Assembly: GCA_013433145.1 (NCBI GenBank)
Contig: CM024187.1
Location: forward strand, 17,411,826 to 17,475,825
Direction: 5' to 3'
DNA from: Ascaris suum
Lineage: Eukaryota; Nematoda; Chromadorea; Rhabditida; Ascarididae
DNA: 64,000 nucleotides
The notes beneath the pieces were generated by a model that was given only the letters and a program-made list of their open reading frames with translations, had not been told where the DNA came from and ran no database searches. Made by a program: the position numbers and the translations under genes. How positions within the stretch are numbered: position 1 is the first letter of the stretch; each line of letters opens with the position of its first letter. Positions 47,210-60,900 of the stretch are shown here, piece by piece.

Positions 47210-50200
47210 CTAATGCATGTCTCGGAGTCGCTCAACCAATTCACATCCTTCGAGGTTCTCGTTCACCCCTTTACGGTTGCAAATTATTAAAAATCAACTT
47301 CACGAGAGGAGGCACGCTGCGATAGCACAGTGAAGTGACGCTCATGCATAAATACTCGTGGGATCCTGCGTAATGAATGCCATGATAAAATGAAAATTCA
47401 TGCTACTGGGGTCTAAAACATTTTCACTGTTCTATTAGGTCGCCGTCGCCTTTGGGTTCGTGAACATTTACTAAGCGCCATAAATGCGCCAACATGAGTA
47501 AACAGCGGAAAATAACCTTGGCCTGCTCCTTTTGGTTACCCAACTGCTTCGGGCACGTACAAACCAGAGCTGGACGCTGACTGTTAATGTTGTACGGAAC
47601 CGGTACATCGCTCTCATCAACGGCGAACATCGGACGATCCCAACTTACACTGCTGGGGACCCGAATTCTGCGTCCACAGACATAATGCTGCTGCACGACG
47701 ATCTACAAAGGTCGCATAAATTCGACACTGCTGAGTCAGACATAACTACGACGAGAATAATAGTAATGGATGAATGAACTACGGCATATAATCGATACCA
47801 AAAAAAGAAGGCTAGGAACGAGAAAATCGGCGAGATTAGGAAGTAAATGAAGAGGCAAACAGACGCCGAAATAAAAACAGGGACGGCTATCACCAAAAAT
47901 CATATTACAAAAAACAAATGGATCAAAAACATTTTGGCTCTGGACGATGGTCTATTTATGCTAATCGGGAATAGATCCCACTCGAAAGATTACACTGTCT
48001 AAATAAATGGACTAAAAACAAAAGCATGCAGCCTCACTGGCAAAACATCCTTTCGAGCCACAACCATCAACAAAACATCAGAAAGCGACATCTCCTGTGT
48101 CTTACTCGTTTCTCAACGAAATAAAAAACACCAACGAACATACGAAATCTATTCTGTGGCTGTTTTAAAACATGACATTAGTGCAATTTCAGAGTTGCAA
48201 TGCTCGAATGATCATCAAAATACGGCCACCATATTGCATTATATTTTTCCCATGACGGGCAGCTTCAAATCATCCGCTATGGAAATCTGGAATCTCAGTT
48301 CCCATGGACAAATTTCCCACGCTGTAAAAAGGGCAAACACAACGGCTTCCTTAACTTATAAGCATTCTCCTCTAAAGACTTATCTTTTCTCAAGAAGTTT
48401 TTTACTTCTTGAGTATACCTCCGCAATTTGACCCCTATCCGATCGTTACCGGCACTCTCATTAATTAAGTTTCATTGAAAACGTTCCGAGATGTTTCACC
48501 CTTCGACTGCTCAGAAGACAGTCCGTTACGGCTCAATACCTGCAAATAGCTGGTGCTGTGGCAATGCTGGTGGTTGAACTGAACTGTTTTTCTTGTTTTT
48601 TATAAAACTGCCCACAAAAAATTGGTGTTTCACTTGATGAATTATTCAAAATGTACCCCCCCCCCCACCTCCTTTCTTCCTCCTCTCTGAAATGCCCTCC
48701 ATCTTCTGCAAACAATATGGTGCATGCTATTACTAGACGCACGATGAGTAAACTCTGATATTTTTTTTTCTAGATAAGCCAACAAAAACGTGATAATTCC
48801 TATCACCACAAAGTGCACAGACACCCTCACTAGAGATATGTAAAAAGAAAAACACACTATTACCTCTTGAATCAATTAGTCTGAGAGTAGAAATGAAGAG
48901 AAACGACCGCGTCTACTTCTCATAATTCTTCTAGGTCAGTTATCTTTTATACGCTACTTTCTTTTGAAAACAAAAAAATTTGTTCGGTTGAAACTTATTT
49001 CACCGTAACACAATTATTACCTCCTTCTTCTCATAAATATTTGAATACCACATAAGACTGTTGCTGGAATGCTTCATGCACCTCATTTTCGTTGTGTCTA
49101 ATGCATTTACACCTGCTCGATTTATAGAAGTTTTGAAATGCGTACATTCTTCGCCACAGTCATCCACCTATTTACTATTACAGTATGGCAATTTATGGAA
49201 TGAGCCGAAAAATGGCTTTAATTTCAGGGTTTTATCAAAGAAACTACCACTATCACAGCCAAATTCATGCCATCATGTGCTGCTGAACGCCCTCATCGCA
49301 AAGTTAGCAGATCCCTTTCACATCACCACTTTTTGGTTTACAATATTTCTTTGGTGATATGCAGTAAAGAAAGTGAAACCCACAGGATCCTCGTCAGAGC
49401 TGGATGACGTCAGCGGAATCATGCAACGAACGGGACGCTCCACCGAAGATGAATTTGATAGCACCTCCTTGTCGTCATCACCGCCGTTGAAATCAATGCT
49501 TCCCGCAGAAATATCGTTCGGAGAGAACAAACTTTTCGTGCCTTCGTTAGACCGATGATGTTTTGCAGCGACGAGCTATAAAACGCAACTTAAGCTGGAT
49601 ATGGTGCGCTAGAGACAGCTGCCAATGAGAACAAATTACTGTGAACGCGATCCCTTATGCGAAAATACCATTTGGCTTGTATTTACTGACATCTGAATAT
49701 GCAATGTTTTCGTCGTCTTGAATCTACCAACTGTGTACATCGGGCCTCCAAATCGGTCTTATACACTACAACGAATAAACCAGTATCACAACCGCCATAC
49801 ATGTTATTGAATGTGAAAAAGATACGGTATTCTTAAGCAAAAATTTTCCAGTCAAGTGCACTCCACGTCAATATGCGGTTCATAAGAACAATCCATCGAT
49901 AAAATGAACGTCTTTTCCCGCTCGCAAGGATGGATAGCGGCAAACCCCAGCATTACTGCGTGGCGATGACTTACTACGGCGAAGCATGCGATACCTTAGC
50001 GATTATTGCAGAGGATGCTGCGTGTATTTGGTAACGATAGCTGCTTGCCCCTCCTTTTACCTCCGATTGCTTGAGTGGTCCAGTGATCTCCCTTATTCTT
50101 ATTTCCGCTCCACCGCAATCCGTCCTCATTTTGTCCACTGCAGCGATTTACTTTAACTGCTTCTGGTCTCCTAATTCAAAATGAAGCACTTCTCAGAACC

Positions 50201-51916
50201 TCTCACTCTCGTGAATCGGTAATCCACTCACTTTTGAAGAGCATCCCTTGAGAGCGCATATGAACACCAACAATGACCATAAGGCAATAATAGCTAAGGG
50301 CTTAGAAAAGTTCTCAAGGCACGTTGCGCCGTCCTTGCAGTTCCCTCCAAGAAGCCAACCACTTGCCGCGATATCAAGAATGATAATGAAATAATGCCTC
50401 AAATGCTTCCTTTTAGTCCACTGGGCGCCACTTTTTTGAATAAAGTATTCGTCTTAGAGTTGCATTCTGCAGTAGTGAGTGCTGACTCAAATTTTATGAC
50501 AGGTTCAAAGGGTAATGGGGACAGTCATCCGCAGTGACACGGCGTTAAGGCAATTTGACAAACAACGCCATATCACCTATCAAACCTGACCATCGTGGTC
50601 TTTGGGCAGCGTGGTTTGAAAGCGTCCGACAAATAACTGCAGAGACATACGCAGAGAGATAACGTCGCCAAGATGCCTTTGCAAAAAATTCGCAAATGCG
50701 CAAGTAAAACTCATAGTCAGAAGCAAAACAGTGCTGCATGAGCAATGCGCGTTGCAAAGATGAAGGCCTTACGACAAACGCCTCCAAAGCAATTAGTGAC
50801 CCAACCTGAGCAGCTAGGAAAATCGACCTAATAAACCTCAGCCCAAGCCATGAGAGATGAACCAGAAGTACAAAAACATAAACACTGTTATGACTAGAGC
50901 TCAGGAATACACAAGTCGGCACAATCAAGTCCTCGGCTATTAAACAAGTAATAAAGAGACATGCTGCTATGGTCAATATGGGCAAAGGAAAAGCGAACCA
51001 ATGCATTAAGGCAAAAGTGTGGGAAATGGAAGGTGGTGGGTTGTATGAGGACGGCGAAAGGCGGTGAAGTCATGGAGGGAGGAAGGGGGGGGGGGCGACG
51101 ACGAAAGTGAGGTGCTTGCTTCATTCGTTTTTTGTGAAAGCCTAAAGTTTATCATCTGTCACTGCCCAAGACATGCGCATCAAAAAGTCAAGCGTTATTC
51201 CTCAACTTACCCAATGAGAGAGGGTTGTTTCGATAGAGTCTACTGAAAATTCAGTGACGAAAGAAAAAATGCAATCGTTTTTAATTAAAAAGACGGCCAG
51301 ACCGCCTGTTCTGAAATACGAAACTCACGTAGACCACGAGGTTCAGTACTTCCGGCTCCAAGTTTTCTAAAAGTCATTGGTTAAAATGTTTCAAGAAGTA
51401 TACAACTGAGAGCAAATCTACAATTGCCTCCCTCGAATCGCAGTAATTTACGGATAACATTTTTAGTTATTAAAAGATAATGCTTTACTACTCAAACAAA
51501 AATAATGTGAACTTACAGCCGAGTCGGAAAGCGAAAGTCCGGGGCTGCGCAGGGAATTCGGAAAGCGGGTGGGAGAGAACGACGACGACGAATTAGGCAT
51601 TTGTGACAACGGGCGTGCGGGTGGAAAACTCGACGGCATATTAGTAGTGTCGAACTGGTTGGATGGAAGGAGTGGAAAAGAATCTCGGTTCGAAAGCGGC
51701 AGAAACGAGGCCGTGCCACCAGGCATAGTTTGTCTGTTCGTAAAGTAGGCTGACGAAGAGATGTGGCCAAAACTCGGCATCCAATGGTTAGACGTTGCCG
51801 GGATCAGAGGAATTACACGTTGGATCGGGTTAGGTCTGAATGCGTTATCCCTTCGATACCTCAGACCAATCAAGGACGTGATGCTGGGATTGAATATCGG
51901 ATACATCTTGCACCAC
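47210..51916 (-). CDS. Unidentified Ser/Pro-rich, acidic protein (multi-exon, 5' incomplete)
   Basis: Exons in compatible phase: 51517-51916 (acceptor TTGTTCAG, donor GTAAGT), 49384-49575 (TTTTATAG, GTGGGT), 47540-47690 (CGTGCAG, GTAACC) and possibly 47210-47268, ending ENLEGCELVERLRDMH with TAG. The first is rich in Ser, Pro and Asn (MPSSFPPARPLSQMPNSSSS). The second has DFNGGDDDKEVLSNSSS and SSSSDEDP, casein-kinase-like acidic Ser clusters. The third reads WDRPMFAVDESDVPVPYN. No known domain was recognised; it is probably largely disordered. The first exon enters in phase 2, so upstream coding exons exist or the ATG at residue 4 (KMYPIFNPS) is the start. Confidence 0.5.
47540..47690 (-). 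CDS. Exon WDRPMFAVDESDVPVPYN, same gene
   Basis: Phase 0 entry, phase 1 exit. It carries VPSSVSWDRPMFAVDESDVP and QRPALVCTCPKQLG. Confidence 0.45.
48389..48413. repeat. Inverted repeat: 10-bp stem, T5 loop
   Basis: CTCAAGAAGT, TTTTT, ACTTCTTGAG. It lies in an inferred intron. No function is assigned. Confidence 0.85.
49384..49575 (-). CDS. Exon with acidic Ser clusters, same gene
   Basis: Phase 0 on both sides. It reads LVAAKHHRSNEGTKSLFSPN, then SIDFNGGDDDKEVLSNSSSV and TSSSSDEDP. Confidence 0.5.
50545..51006 (-). other. Hydrophobic 153-codon ORF within an inferred intron
   Basis: From ATG 51006 the frame has three or four hydrophobic stretches (FPLPILTIAACLFITCLIAE, SVYVFVLLVHLSWLGL, QVGSLIALEAFVV), then a basic region. 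A second hydrophobic frame follows at 50193-50402. It could be a remnant of a multi-pass membrane protein such as a nematode chemoreceptor, but no family signature was recognised. It lies between two exons of the same-strand gene, so chance is a real possibility. Confidence 0.2.
51517..51916 (-). CDS. Exon of the unidentified Ser/Pro-rich gene
   Basis: About 133 codons with a consensus donor GTAAGT. It contains KMYPIFNPSITSLIGLRYRR and NPIQRVIPLIPATSNHWMPS, then Ser/Pro-rich sequence ending GLSLSDSA. Confidence 0.55.
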
Positions 51917-51999
51917 CTGAACAACGCTTGCTTGTTATATTCGCAACAAGAGATCGGCACTAGTGAATTGCACCACGTGGAACTAACAATTCGTTTTTT

Positions 52000-54900
52000 T
52001 CTTCTTATATTACCGTACCGACTGAAACGATTTCAGTTAATAGTGGACAGACATGCACTTGCCAACAGGTGTATTCATATCGATATGAAACTTGAAATCA
52101 ATTTGACAAGCTGAACCAAGGCAATCCCTCGGAAATCTGTATATGTTTAATCGACAGGCCTTTAATGCGCTTCGGAATTTGAAGGAAAACATGGGAACCT
52201 GATGAGAGTGAATCAATGGATGGCTTCAGTGAGCGTAGGTATCGGTCACTTCAATAAATATTAGGCTCGTTTCCAAGGCTAAGATAGATTGACGTTTGAA
52301 GTGATGATAACGAACAACACTGAAGGCCAATGGAAGGAACGCAGTTAGAGAGAGGGAGAGCACGAAAGAGATCGGCGAGAAGCTTAGAACTCGAAAAGTG
52401 TTAATAATCACCTACTCAGATCACCAAATAAAAATGATGCAATCTAACCAAGATATTTCCCCATGACTGACTCAAACTGTATAAAACTTCATTATCAGAG
52501 TACCTCTTCCCTCTCTCTCACTATCCCCTCCCCATCCCCCCCCCCCAACCACGCAACCTATTCAACAAATGCTCTAGAATCGAATTTCTCACATTCGAGC
52601 ACTCACCGTATTCAGCAAGCAGAACATAACAACATGATCAAAACCATCCTCACACTGTACAGCAAAAAACCTAACAGCGGTTTTAAACCAACAAACCGAA
52701 ACAAAACTTGAAATGTATGCGCGCTTATCTTGCTCCTGCAGCTGACATGAACTTGTAAAATGCCTAATTTCTGTTTTCCAACATAAATTGCGGATGAAAA
52801 AGCGGCCCCGTATATGTGTTCCACTGCTTTTCACCAAGCTCATCCACAATTCTCCTATCGTGATGAGGTAAGAATGTCGAACGGTGTATGTCCTCTGCCG
52901 CAGTTGTTCTGGAAGCAAACACACCCATCCTCATAGTTGCTTAGAGCCTCGCCGGGCTCCATCAGTGGGGATTTTTAAGTCTGTAGACGCTGAGAATGAA
53001 AATCGAGAACTTTGAGTTCTCTGCTCAGAGAAGAGACTCAATGCTGCCGGTTTTGAAGAATGACAATTTTGGCACCTCGCCGCTCGAAGATCTACAAGAA
53101 GCGAAGGAAGATCTGAACACCTCTGAAAGTAATCATTTGAGTTTACTCTATGAGCTTCAGTTTGCTTGCAAATCACGCTTCCCAACTCGACCTCATGCAG
53201 TCCGACTCGTTGTCAGACCATGTCTCTGTCCTCTTCCTTCCCCCTCCTTCCCCATAGCATTCGGTTGTTGGCCCTGCATTGCCAACCAAATCACCCAATC
53301 ACCCTACCTCGCCTACACAGCCATCCTTCTCCCCTTCGTCTATGTAAGCTCCTCTTCCTCACTAGTCAGGGGAGTTAAGGAATTTGATTAAGACTGCCCC
53401 TCAAAGAAGTCAAGCGAACGAGCGGTGCTATGTGCACTCATGCTTGCCTGTTCACCGATGGAACAGAAATCCGTATGATATGCTGTGCGACAAGCATATG
53501 CACACTCAAAGTCGTGCCGTTTTCTGCGAGGAGTCAAACGTGGAGAAAGGGAGATGGGAGAGAGGAAGGGGGGGGGGGAGAAGGAGAAGGAGCAGGACAG
53601 GTCCAGGAAGGAACTGACGGGATTTCTTTTTTTAGGTATTAGGAGAACCGAAGAATACCGAACCACGTTAACGCTTCTTACGTTCCAATAACAAAATGCA
53701 GGAAAAGTAGATTTTTTTTTCTCTAATCTTTGAGAAGTAAAACTGAGTTCAAAACGCTCAAAGCTGCACAAACAAACAATCCAAATATTGATTGGCCTTG
53801 TCGACGCGGAATTCCTTGAGAGGAGCAGTGGGAAGAGAGAACCCTCGTCTAACACAAGCACACTGCTTTCAAATGTTCTAAAATGTGAATGAATTTTTTC
53901 TGGACTTTCCTGCATGAGACTAAATAAAAAAAGCTTTCTTCCGCTCCAATTCGCAAAATTTACAGTTTACCTTCAAAATACGCTATTCCCTTCCAACCGC
54001 CTTCATCCCCTCCAACCTTTACCAGCCTCCCTCTCTGCAAGAACCTCGCCATCAATCGCCACACGAGCGAAAAAAAACTTGCAGAAATGAGACTGCCGAG
54101 AGCGCCGGGGCTTTTGCAAACATTCAATGAGCCTCAGGTGACCACCTACCACTAAAAACTTCCATACAACTTCTGCAAACTCCCGAAGGTGCATTTTCAA
54201 AGTTTTCAACGACGAACTGAAAAAAACATGAAATGCCTATTATCCTATATCTGAAATCAGCAAAAGAAGAGGAGAAATCGTACTCTTCGATTGGCTTTTC
54301 CATTCAAGAAACGAGAGGGTCAGGAATCGGAACATTGCAGCGTAGTGCATCGCAACCAAATTGTTGAGGGGGTTGAAATTTCCACAATTCCTGCAGAAAA
54401 CTTGCAGCAAAATGCAAAAACCTTCAGTGTGTTTTGCAGTCAGATATCAAAGCATCAAAAATTACCGCTTGTTTTTCTTTGAAAGAGAACATTTTCGAAG
54501 GATTTCAACGATCGAATCCGACGGCGTTAAACAACTGGTCGCTGGCAACTTCTCAACTACACCACGAAAAATGAGTTTAACGGCAGCCTTAAAGTGGGTG
54601 GTAAACATTACGATGGGCGGAGACGTACACCTGTAAACGATTCCAGTACCCTTTACCCACTGAGGTAGTATCCGGTGAAATGAAAGGTGTGAAATGGGAT
54701 ACTATCGATTTCACATGCGTTCGAAGAATTTTTGCTTTATATGAAGTAATATTCCTGTCCTTAGCTCAAGATCTTTCACGATTTCTCATTTTTACACAGG
54801 AAATTTCATCGCCATTAGACCACCAAATAATCCCATTCCAGAATTCCTAATAAATTGAGGAATTCCTCAAAATTTTCTACCCTCCCCCCTTGGAGTCATA

Positions 54901-57900
54901 ATTTGTGCCGGGATTTTATCTCCATTATCGTGTTGGATGACATTTATTGTAAAACCAATTTGTAACCCATTCTAGATTAGATCGCGTACAAATGGAGAGG
55001 CGAATGAGCTTGCAGAACGACATTCCCAGCTCACTCCCACGAGAAATCTGCCCGCAACATGGACGTGACCACTAACGGATGGCAAAGCCCACCATCCTCC
55101 TCATTGGAAATAATCGTTTGAATATTGAAGGCAAAGAATTTCGAGGATTTTCTATATCATCTGGTAGATTGCTCTTGTCTAACAGGAGTGGGACGTTGCA
55201 TCAAGGTCCTCATTCTACCGTTCGAACCTCTTGTGGAGGACACTTGCCTAACAGTCGGAAAATAGAACAAAACACCAACATCTTCCCTGCACAACTTTAA
55301 AACCTGCCGCGTTTCTGTTGCTTTTTTCCTAACTGGTCGTCAACCTGCGTGCCTTCACTTTAGCGCACGAACACTTATTTAGAACTCCTAAAATGGCGAA
55401 TACACCAGAAAGTGCCATATTTCCGCAATTCTTGCTCACAAAATACTTCAAAATCCTTCCAGCAAACACTAACAGCAAATACCAACAAAACAGCCAAAAC
55501 CTAATATAGGCTCATGCATATGGTTTTGGATTATGACCAGTGGGCAAAATACCTTTTTCGTAAATTTCGCTTCATCGCTGAAATGTGCCTTTGAATATCG
55601 TCCATCCAATATTGCTTCGTCCAACCCATCTCCCTTTCGCTCATATAGTAATCAAGTTTCTACAGCGCTAAAAGGCGTTAGGCCTATGTTTAAAACCCAT
55701 TTTCCGATTTTGCTGCACTTCATATGGACATTAAATTACGACATGAATATACCGCCTAAAGTCATAGGGAGATTATTGCAGCTAATTTTAGCGACTGGTT
55801 GGGCATATGAGACAATCCGAAACTATTTAAGGTGTGAGTGTAGAGGAATAATGGTATAATCTAGGGAGGTGTGAAAGATTCGGTTCCAAACGTGTCAGTT
55901 GGTGCTTGGAAGCTTTTTCTCGTTTCCGCGCACCCGACCGAAGTGTTGTTTGGTTGTTCACAGCTTGGACTTCTTCCGAAGAGAAATGCGAGTGGAACTC
56001 AATGGCAGAGGTTTTCATTAACAAGTTGGATGAGTGAAGTTGTTCAAATGACTTCGCTGTGTCGAATGTGCTCAATGCATCATGAGGCTTTAAAGATTGG
56101 CCGTCAAAGAATCTCCTCCCGATGTGTTATGTTTAAACAATGAAATACTGTGGACCATAAAAAAAGTCGAAGCTAAATTTGCTGCCCCCTGGCTTGGACG
56201 TAGTGTCGAGATCGCAGTTATCGAGGCATCCGAAAATAAGCTACAGGCTACTGAGACTATTATAGGCATACGGAGATTTTAGCTGATAAGTAGACTCAGG
56301 TGTTGCAATTTAGTGTTTGATATACGTCATAAAAGTATATGACTATCTCCTCTATCCTCTCCCTCTTTCCCCGCTCATCGAAGCTCTTGTTTTAAGCTTG
56401 CTGCGGTCAAGATTCCTGTATTCAAGAGACAAGACGCTTCACTTTGCAAGGATGAAAGCACACAAATTTACCTATAAATGTTCATAGAAAGGACAAAATG
56501 TGCGGACGTAATAACGACGATTACGTGAAATCGCAAAAAACCTACGTTACACAGGACAATAACAGTAGCTAATGTTGCGACCTTCGCATAACCGAGCCTC
56601 GTAGGCTCATTCCATAACAACGTCGAGGTGAATCTGGGAGACGAAAAGGGACTTTCATAGATGACAGTTGCAAGTGTAACCAGCACACACTATGATCCCT
56701 TTGGCAGACTTCTCACTTGAAGGTGAAAAAGCTCTCGGAGATGGTAGGCACCTCCAACAATCTTCAAGCACAGGTATAAGTCAAACTGCAATATGAAGGG
56801 GCTTAAATTAGAAAACCGAAGCAACTGCCCACGATCCGAATGAAGCGATCACGAAGCGTTTTTAGAAGGGTCTTTGTGAAGCGCTATTATGCAATTAACT
56901 CGAAATCCATTCCCAGAGACAGCGAACAAAATTGAGCACAGCATTCTCAAATGGTATGGAGGTTCAGGCGAATTTTCCCGGGTTTTTATCTAAGAGTTTC
57001 AAGCTTTGCATGACAGGAGAGAGACATTCTATTTTTAGTGTTATTTGGTATACTTGATTTACAACAGCAAATTTAAAAGCTCTCGAAATTTTTGAGAACT
57101 CGTTTCCTCTCCCATGGAAGTTTGCCTCTGCCCTCTTCTCCACTACCGATTCATAGGCGCGAATGTTGCCGAGGTGCGTTTTCAGTTTTACGTCCACTGA
57201 ACTGCGCATGTGTGAAATTGAATATGCACCTAACGAGGATTCCAGAATCTTTTCCTCGCTAAATTAGTGAATTGCAAACTTTTCTGAAAATGGAAACTAC
57301 TCCTTTTGCCAACTTGGCTACTTCGCTTGATAACCCGATGTCGGGCACCTCTAGGAGTTACAGTAAATGAGCGACCGGATTTCGGTCAGAAAACACAATT
57401 TCAGTCCCTTTTTATCAACCGAAGTAAGAACTGATATAAGAAGCTAAGAAGTGATCCGCGTGTTTTGAGACATTCGCCGCCTCACGTATTCCATCGTCCC
57501 CCACTTCGAGCTTGCAAGCATTTCCAAAATTCTTTCGAAGCTTTAAATTTAAAAGAGTTAAATGGACTGGAATGTTCAAGTAATGAGTAGGTAATTGCGA
57601 AGTGATCTCTAAGCATTTGCGCACCGGGACGCCCGAAAATAAGTAAATCGTTTGCTGTGATGATTCGAGGGAAGGTAACTATAGTTTGGAGGTTTGGTGC
57701 TAATCAGAACAAGGCAAAAACAATTTTGAAGCAATTTTTGTAGACGAAGAGAGGTGGTAGATTTTGAAGATATTGGTGGGTGCAAATCAAAAGGTCCGTA
57801 GCACTGGAAAATTGTACTTGCCGCTTCCATCGACAACTCTGTTCGAAATGCGTGGATGGAATGCCGTCAAAAATTTTAGTGATAACCTGTTGCATTCCGT

Positions 57901-60900
57901 TCCACGGATTTGTAACGCACAAGCTCGCTTAAAACACTGCAATGAACTCAGTGCCAGCAGCAGGAGTTTTTATTTAAAAATAACAACGAAACTGATTTAA
58001 GTGAATGAAGATTCTCGCGACTGAGCTGTCACTAACTGTTTCACTAGCATTGCCTCGGTGATTGTTTTGTTTTGCAATGGTTGCTTTATTCGACAACATT
58101 GCTGTGAAGTCATATTTGCCACTTTTAGGGCATATTTAAAGAGAAATTCAACAAATATTTTTGCTGTTTTCGAACATTTTTACCAGTCGCCTTTTTGGCA
58201 ACTACGATGATCAGATGCCGCAGTCACCAAAATCTCGATTTAATTTCGCAGCACTCTTACAAAGTTTTGCTCCTTCTTCCTCCCCGATTAAGCTTTCCTT
58301 TAGGCCAACGTTTTGCGAAGTACAGACAATTCATGAGGAGACATTAATCTACAGAGCACGATGTGGTGGGTTGTAAACGGTGCGTCAGGTGTGAATCAAA
58401 CAGTCTACCGTATTCGCCATCTATGGCGCTCAAACACATTTCATATTTCTCGTAAATCTTCATTCTCCTACAAAGCAAAACACAAGCACTTTATTTGTGC
58501 AGAAACAGGTTCATCTTAGCAAGGTGGAAACATTCTCAAATGCAAAGAGCATAACTGAGTAATACCGAGACTGTGAAGTTTTCTGGTTTTTCAATAAGTG
58601 TTTTCAGGAAGTTCCTGCGAACAATGTATTTTCAGCCTGTAAGTACCGACCATTCTCATATAAAAACTATGATTCTTGTATGCCTTAAAATATTGCTTGT
58701 TCGACCTAAGCCTCTGAAATTCTCTTCTATTTTCGAAGACTCGAATGGTACTCTACAAGAGTTGGCATATTTTACATCGCAATATTAGAGAACCTCATCA
58801 TCCGCATGGTCATATTGTTCAAAACGTCGATACATATTGTACCCACTTCATATTGTATCATTTATTTTGAGACCTCACACATAGCAACAGCAATCCATCC
58901 AAACAACTGCACTTAAACACAGCATTAGAACTAAGCACTTTAACATATCCGACTTCGTGCCAACATTCATTTGCGCAGTATATTAAATATGAGCTAGTAA
59001 TGGCGAGATTTCAAAACATCACTTACTTGACATATATAACCCATTAAGGACAAGAATCGTCCATAATAGGTCCTCCACAGAAGCGTTGAGCTAAGCTAAT
59101 GTGCTTGACAGTGACTAAGGCGATGCTGTTTTTGGTGTTTTACTTTCCGTTGTAGGTCTGTCTGAAGTAACGTCAGCTGGACCGACATAGCAAAGGCATT
59201 GGGAAGTATGTTCCACCACTATTGCTTCCATAATTTTGAGCTTTGTTGCTTCTGTTTGAGTCTGGACTATCGTAACAGCATAACCTGGTGCTTATTGACG
59301 ATGTGCCCAAGCCATATACCGCATTTCCGCGGCCTCCGCAGCTGCCTTCATGTGCTCATCCATTTTTTCCTTCCGAAGTCTCTGCTCGTTACCGCAATGT
59401 TGAACTCATATAAAGCCAAGAGCTCATCTTACAGATGCACCTCTTTTTTGCACACATTGCTCTTTTACAGAACTCGCATCAACACAAACTGTGGCAGCTT
59501 CTTTAGTGCCAGGACGATCGTCGTTGTGGTTATAATAGAGAATGACGTTGAGGTTCCTGCTGTATATCAGTGATATTTTCATTTAAGATGCTACTTTTTC
59601 TATGCATATTTTTCCATAAGTGGTAAAAATCGATTAGTGACGAAAGGTCTGTCCACAATTCAAGCTGATGCCTGAAGAAATACTTTCTGTGCTGCGCTTC
59701 TTCACAAAGAAGCAACCGGACACAACAGTGAAAAATTGTTGTGCGCGATGACTAACTCTCCTAAAAATACTTAAAAAGAAAAAAACGACTTCAAATTTTG
59801 ACCATACTAGAAAGCCAACTTTAATCTAGCTGCAATTCAAATGATACAGCCACTGTAACGGTGATGAGTGAAAACTACTGCATTGTGTGTGCAGAACTAA
59901 TGGCATTTAAGCAAAGAATAATGGCCATTGAAAACTTTCACAGCGATTCAGTCGATGGAACACCTGTCCGAAAAGCAATATGTCACTAATGCAGATTCCA
60001 CCTGCCGACAGTGTTTTCACTGCTCATCAGATCAGTGGATGTTGAGTGTTTGTTTTCATACATATTCACAAGGTAGAAAAATAATAACAATTTAGGCTAT
60101 AAAGCTGTTCTCATTTTGTGATCGACATCTGAAAGAGACCTTCTTTTTGTCAACTATATTAGTGACTAAAATTCACAGAGATTTCATTTTCTGGGAGCAG
60201 TGTGTTTCAAAGGTTTTTGCCATTAGATGATGACCCGAGTGATTAGCTGTGACGGAGAAAGCTCCCAACAAATTGAGTATACCAGGCTCATCCAGAATTT
60301 TTGTAAGATGCCGTGCAACCTCAGCTACGATTCGTGCGCTGTATTTTTTACGAGGTGCCTCGGCAGACTGTGACTTCACTCGTTGTTTCACTCACCAGAA
60401 TCCGCCGGAAAACATTTCTTATTCAGATACGTTCACGTTTTATAAGGTGTGCCAATTGTTTGTACGAATTGAGCAAATTTGTACGAACTTCATTCAATGA
60501 GTATAAAATATTCGGTAGGATTAGGATGTAAATGAGTGCAAACAAAGTAAAACAAAGCTACAAATTTATCGCCTCGTCAACAATGAAACAAGCGAACGCT
60601 GCAAAAGTGACGAAAAATGGAACCCGTGTTCATGATTCAGCCGGAATATTGAAGCATCCCAGATTTACTCGGATTATACGAACGTGGTAGAGTTCCGCTT
60701 CCAGTTCAACACAACCAGTCAGGTAACGTTTTTGAAAATCCATCTGAAAACAATTGCACATATGCAGCTTTGTAAAAACTATTGGAGTTTCGAAAAAAAC
60801 CTTTGAGGTAGTATGAAGCTCTTCGCTTTCAGCGATGGAAGCAGAAATTCTTCCTTTCATTTTTACGTTGAACCCTTCACATGAATGAGCGTGTCCGCTT

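Noticed and set aside
53388..53915. 175-codon minus-strand ORF
   Set aside because: It runs across a G10 tract and purine-rich repeats, producing Ser/Pro low complexity; no motif and no splice sites.
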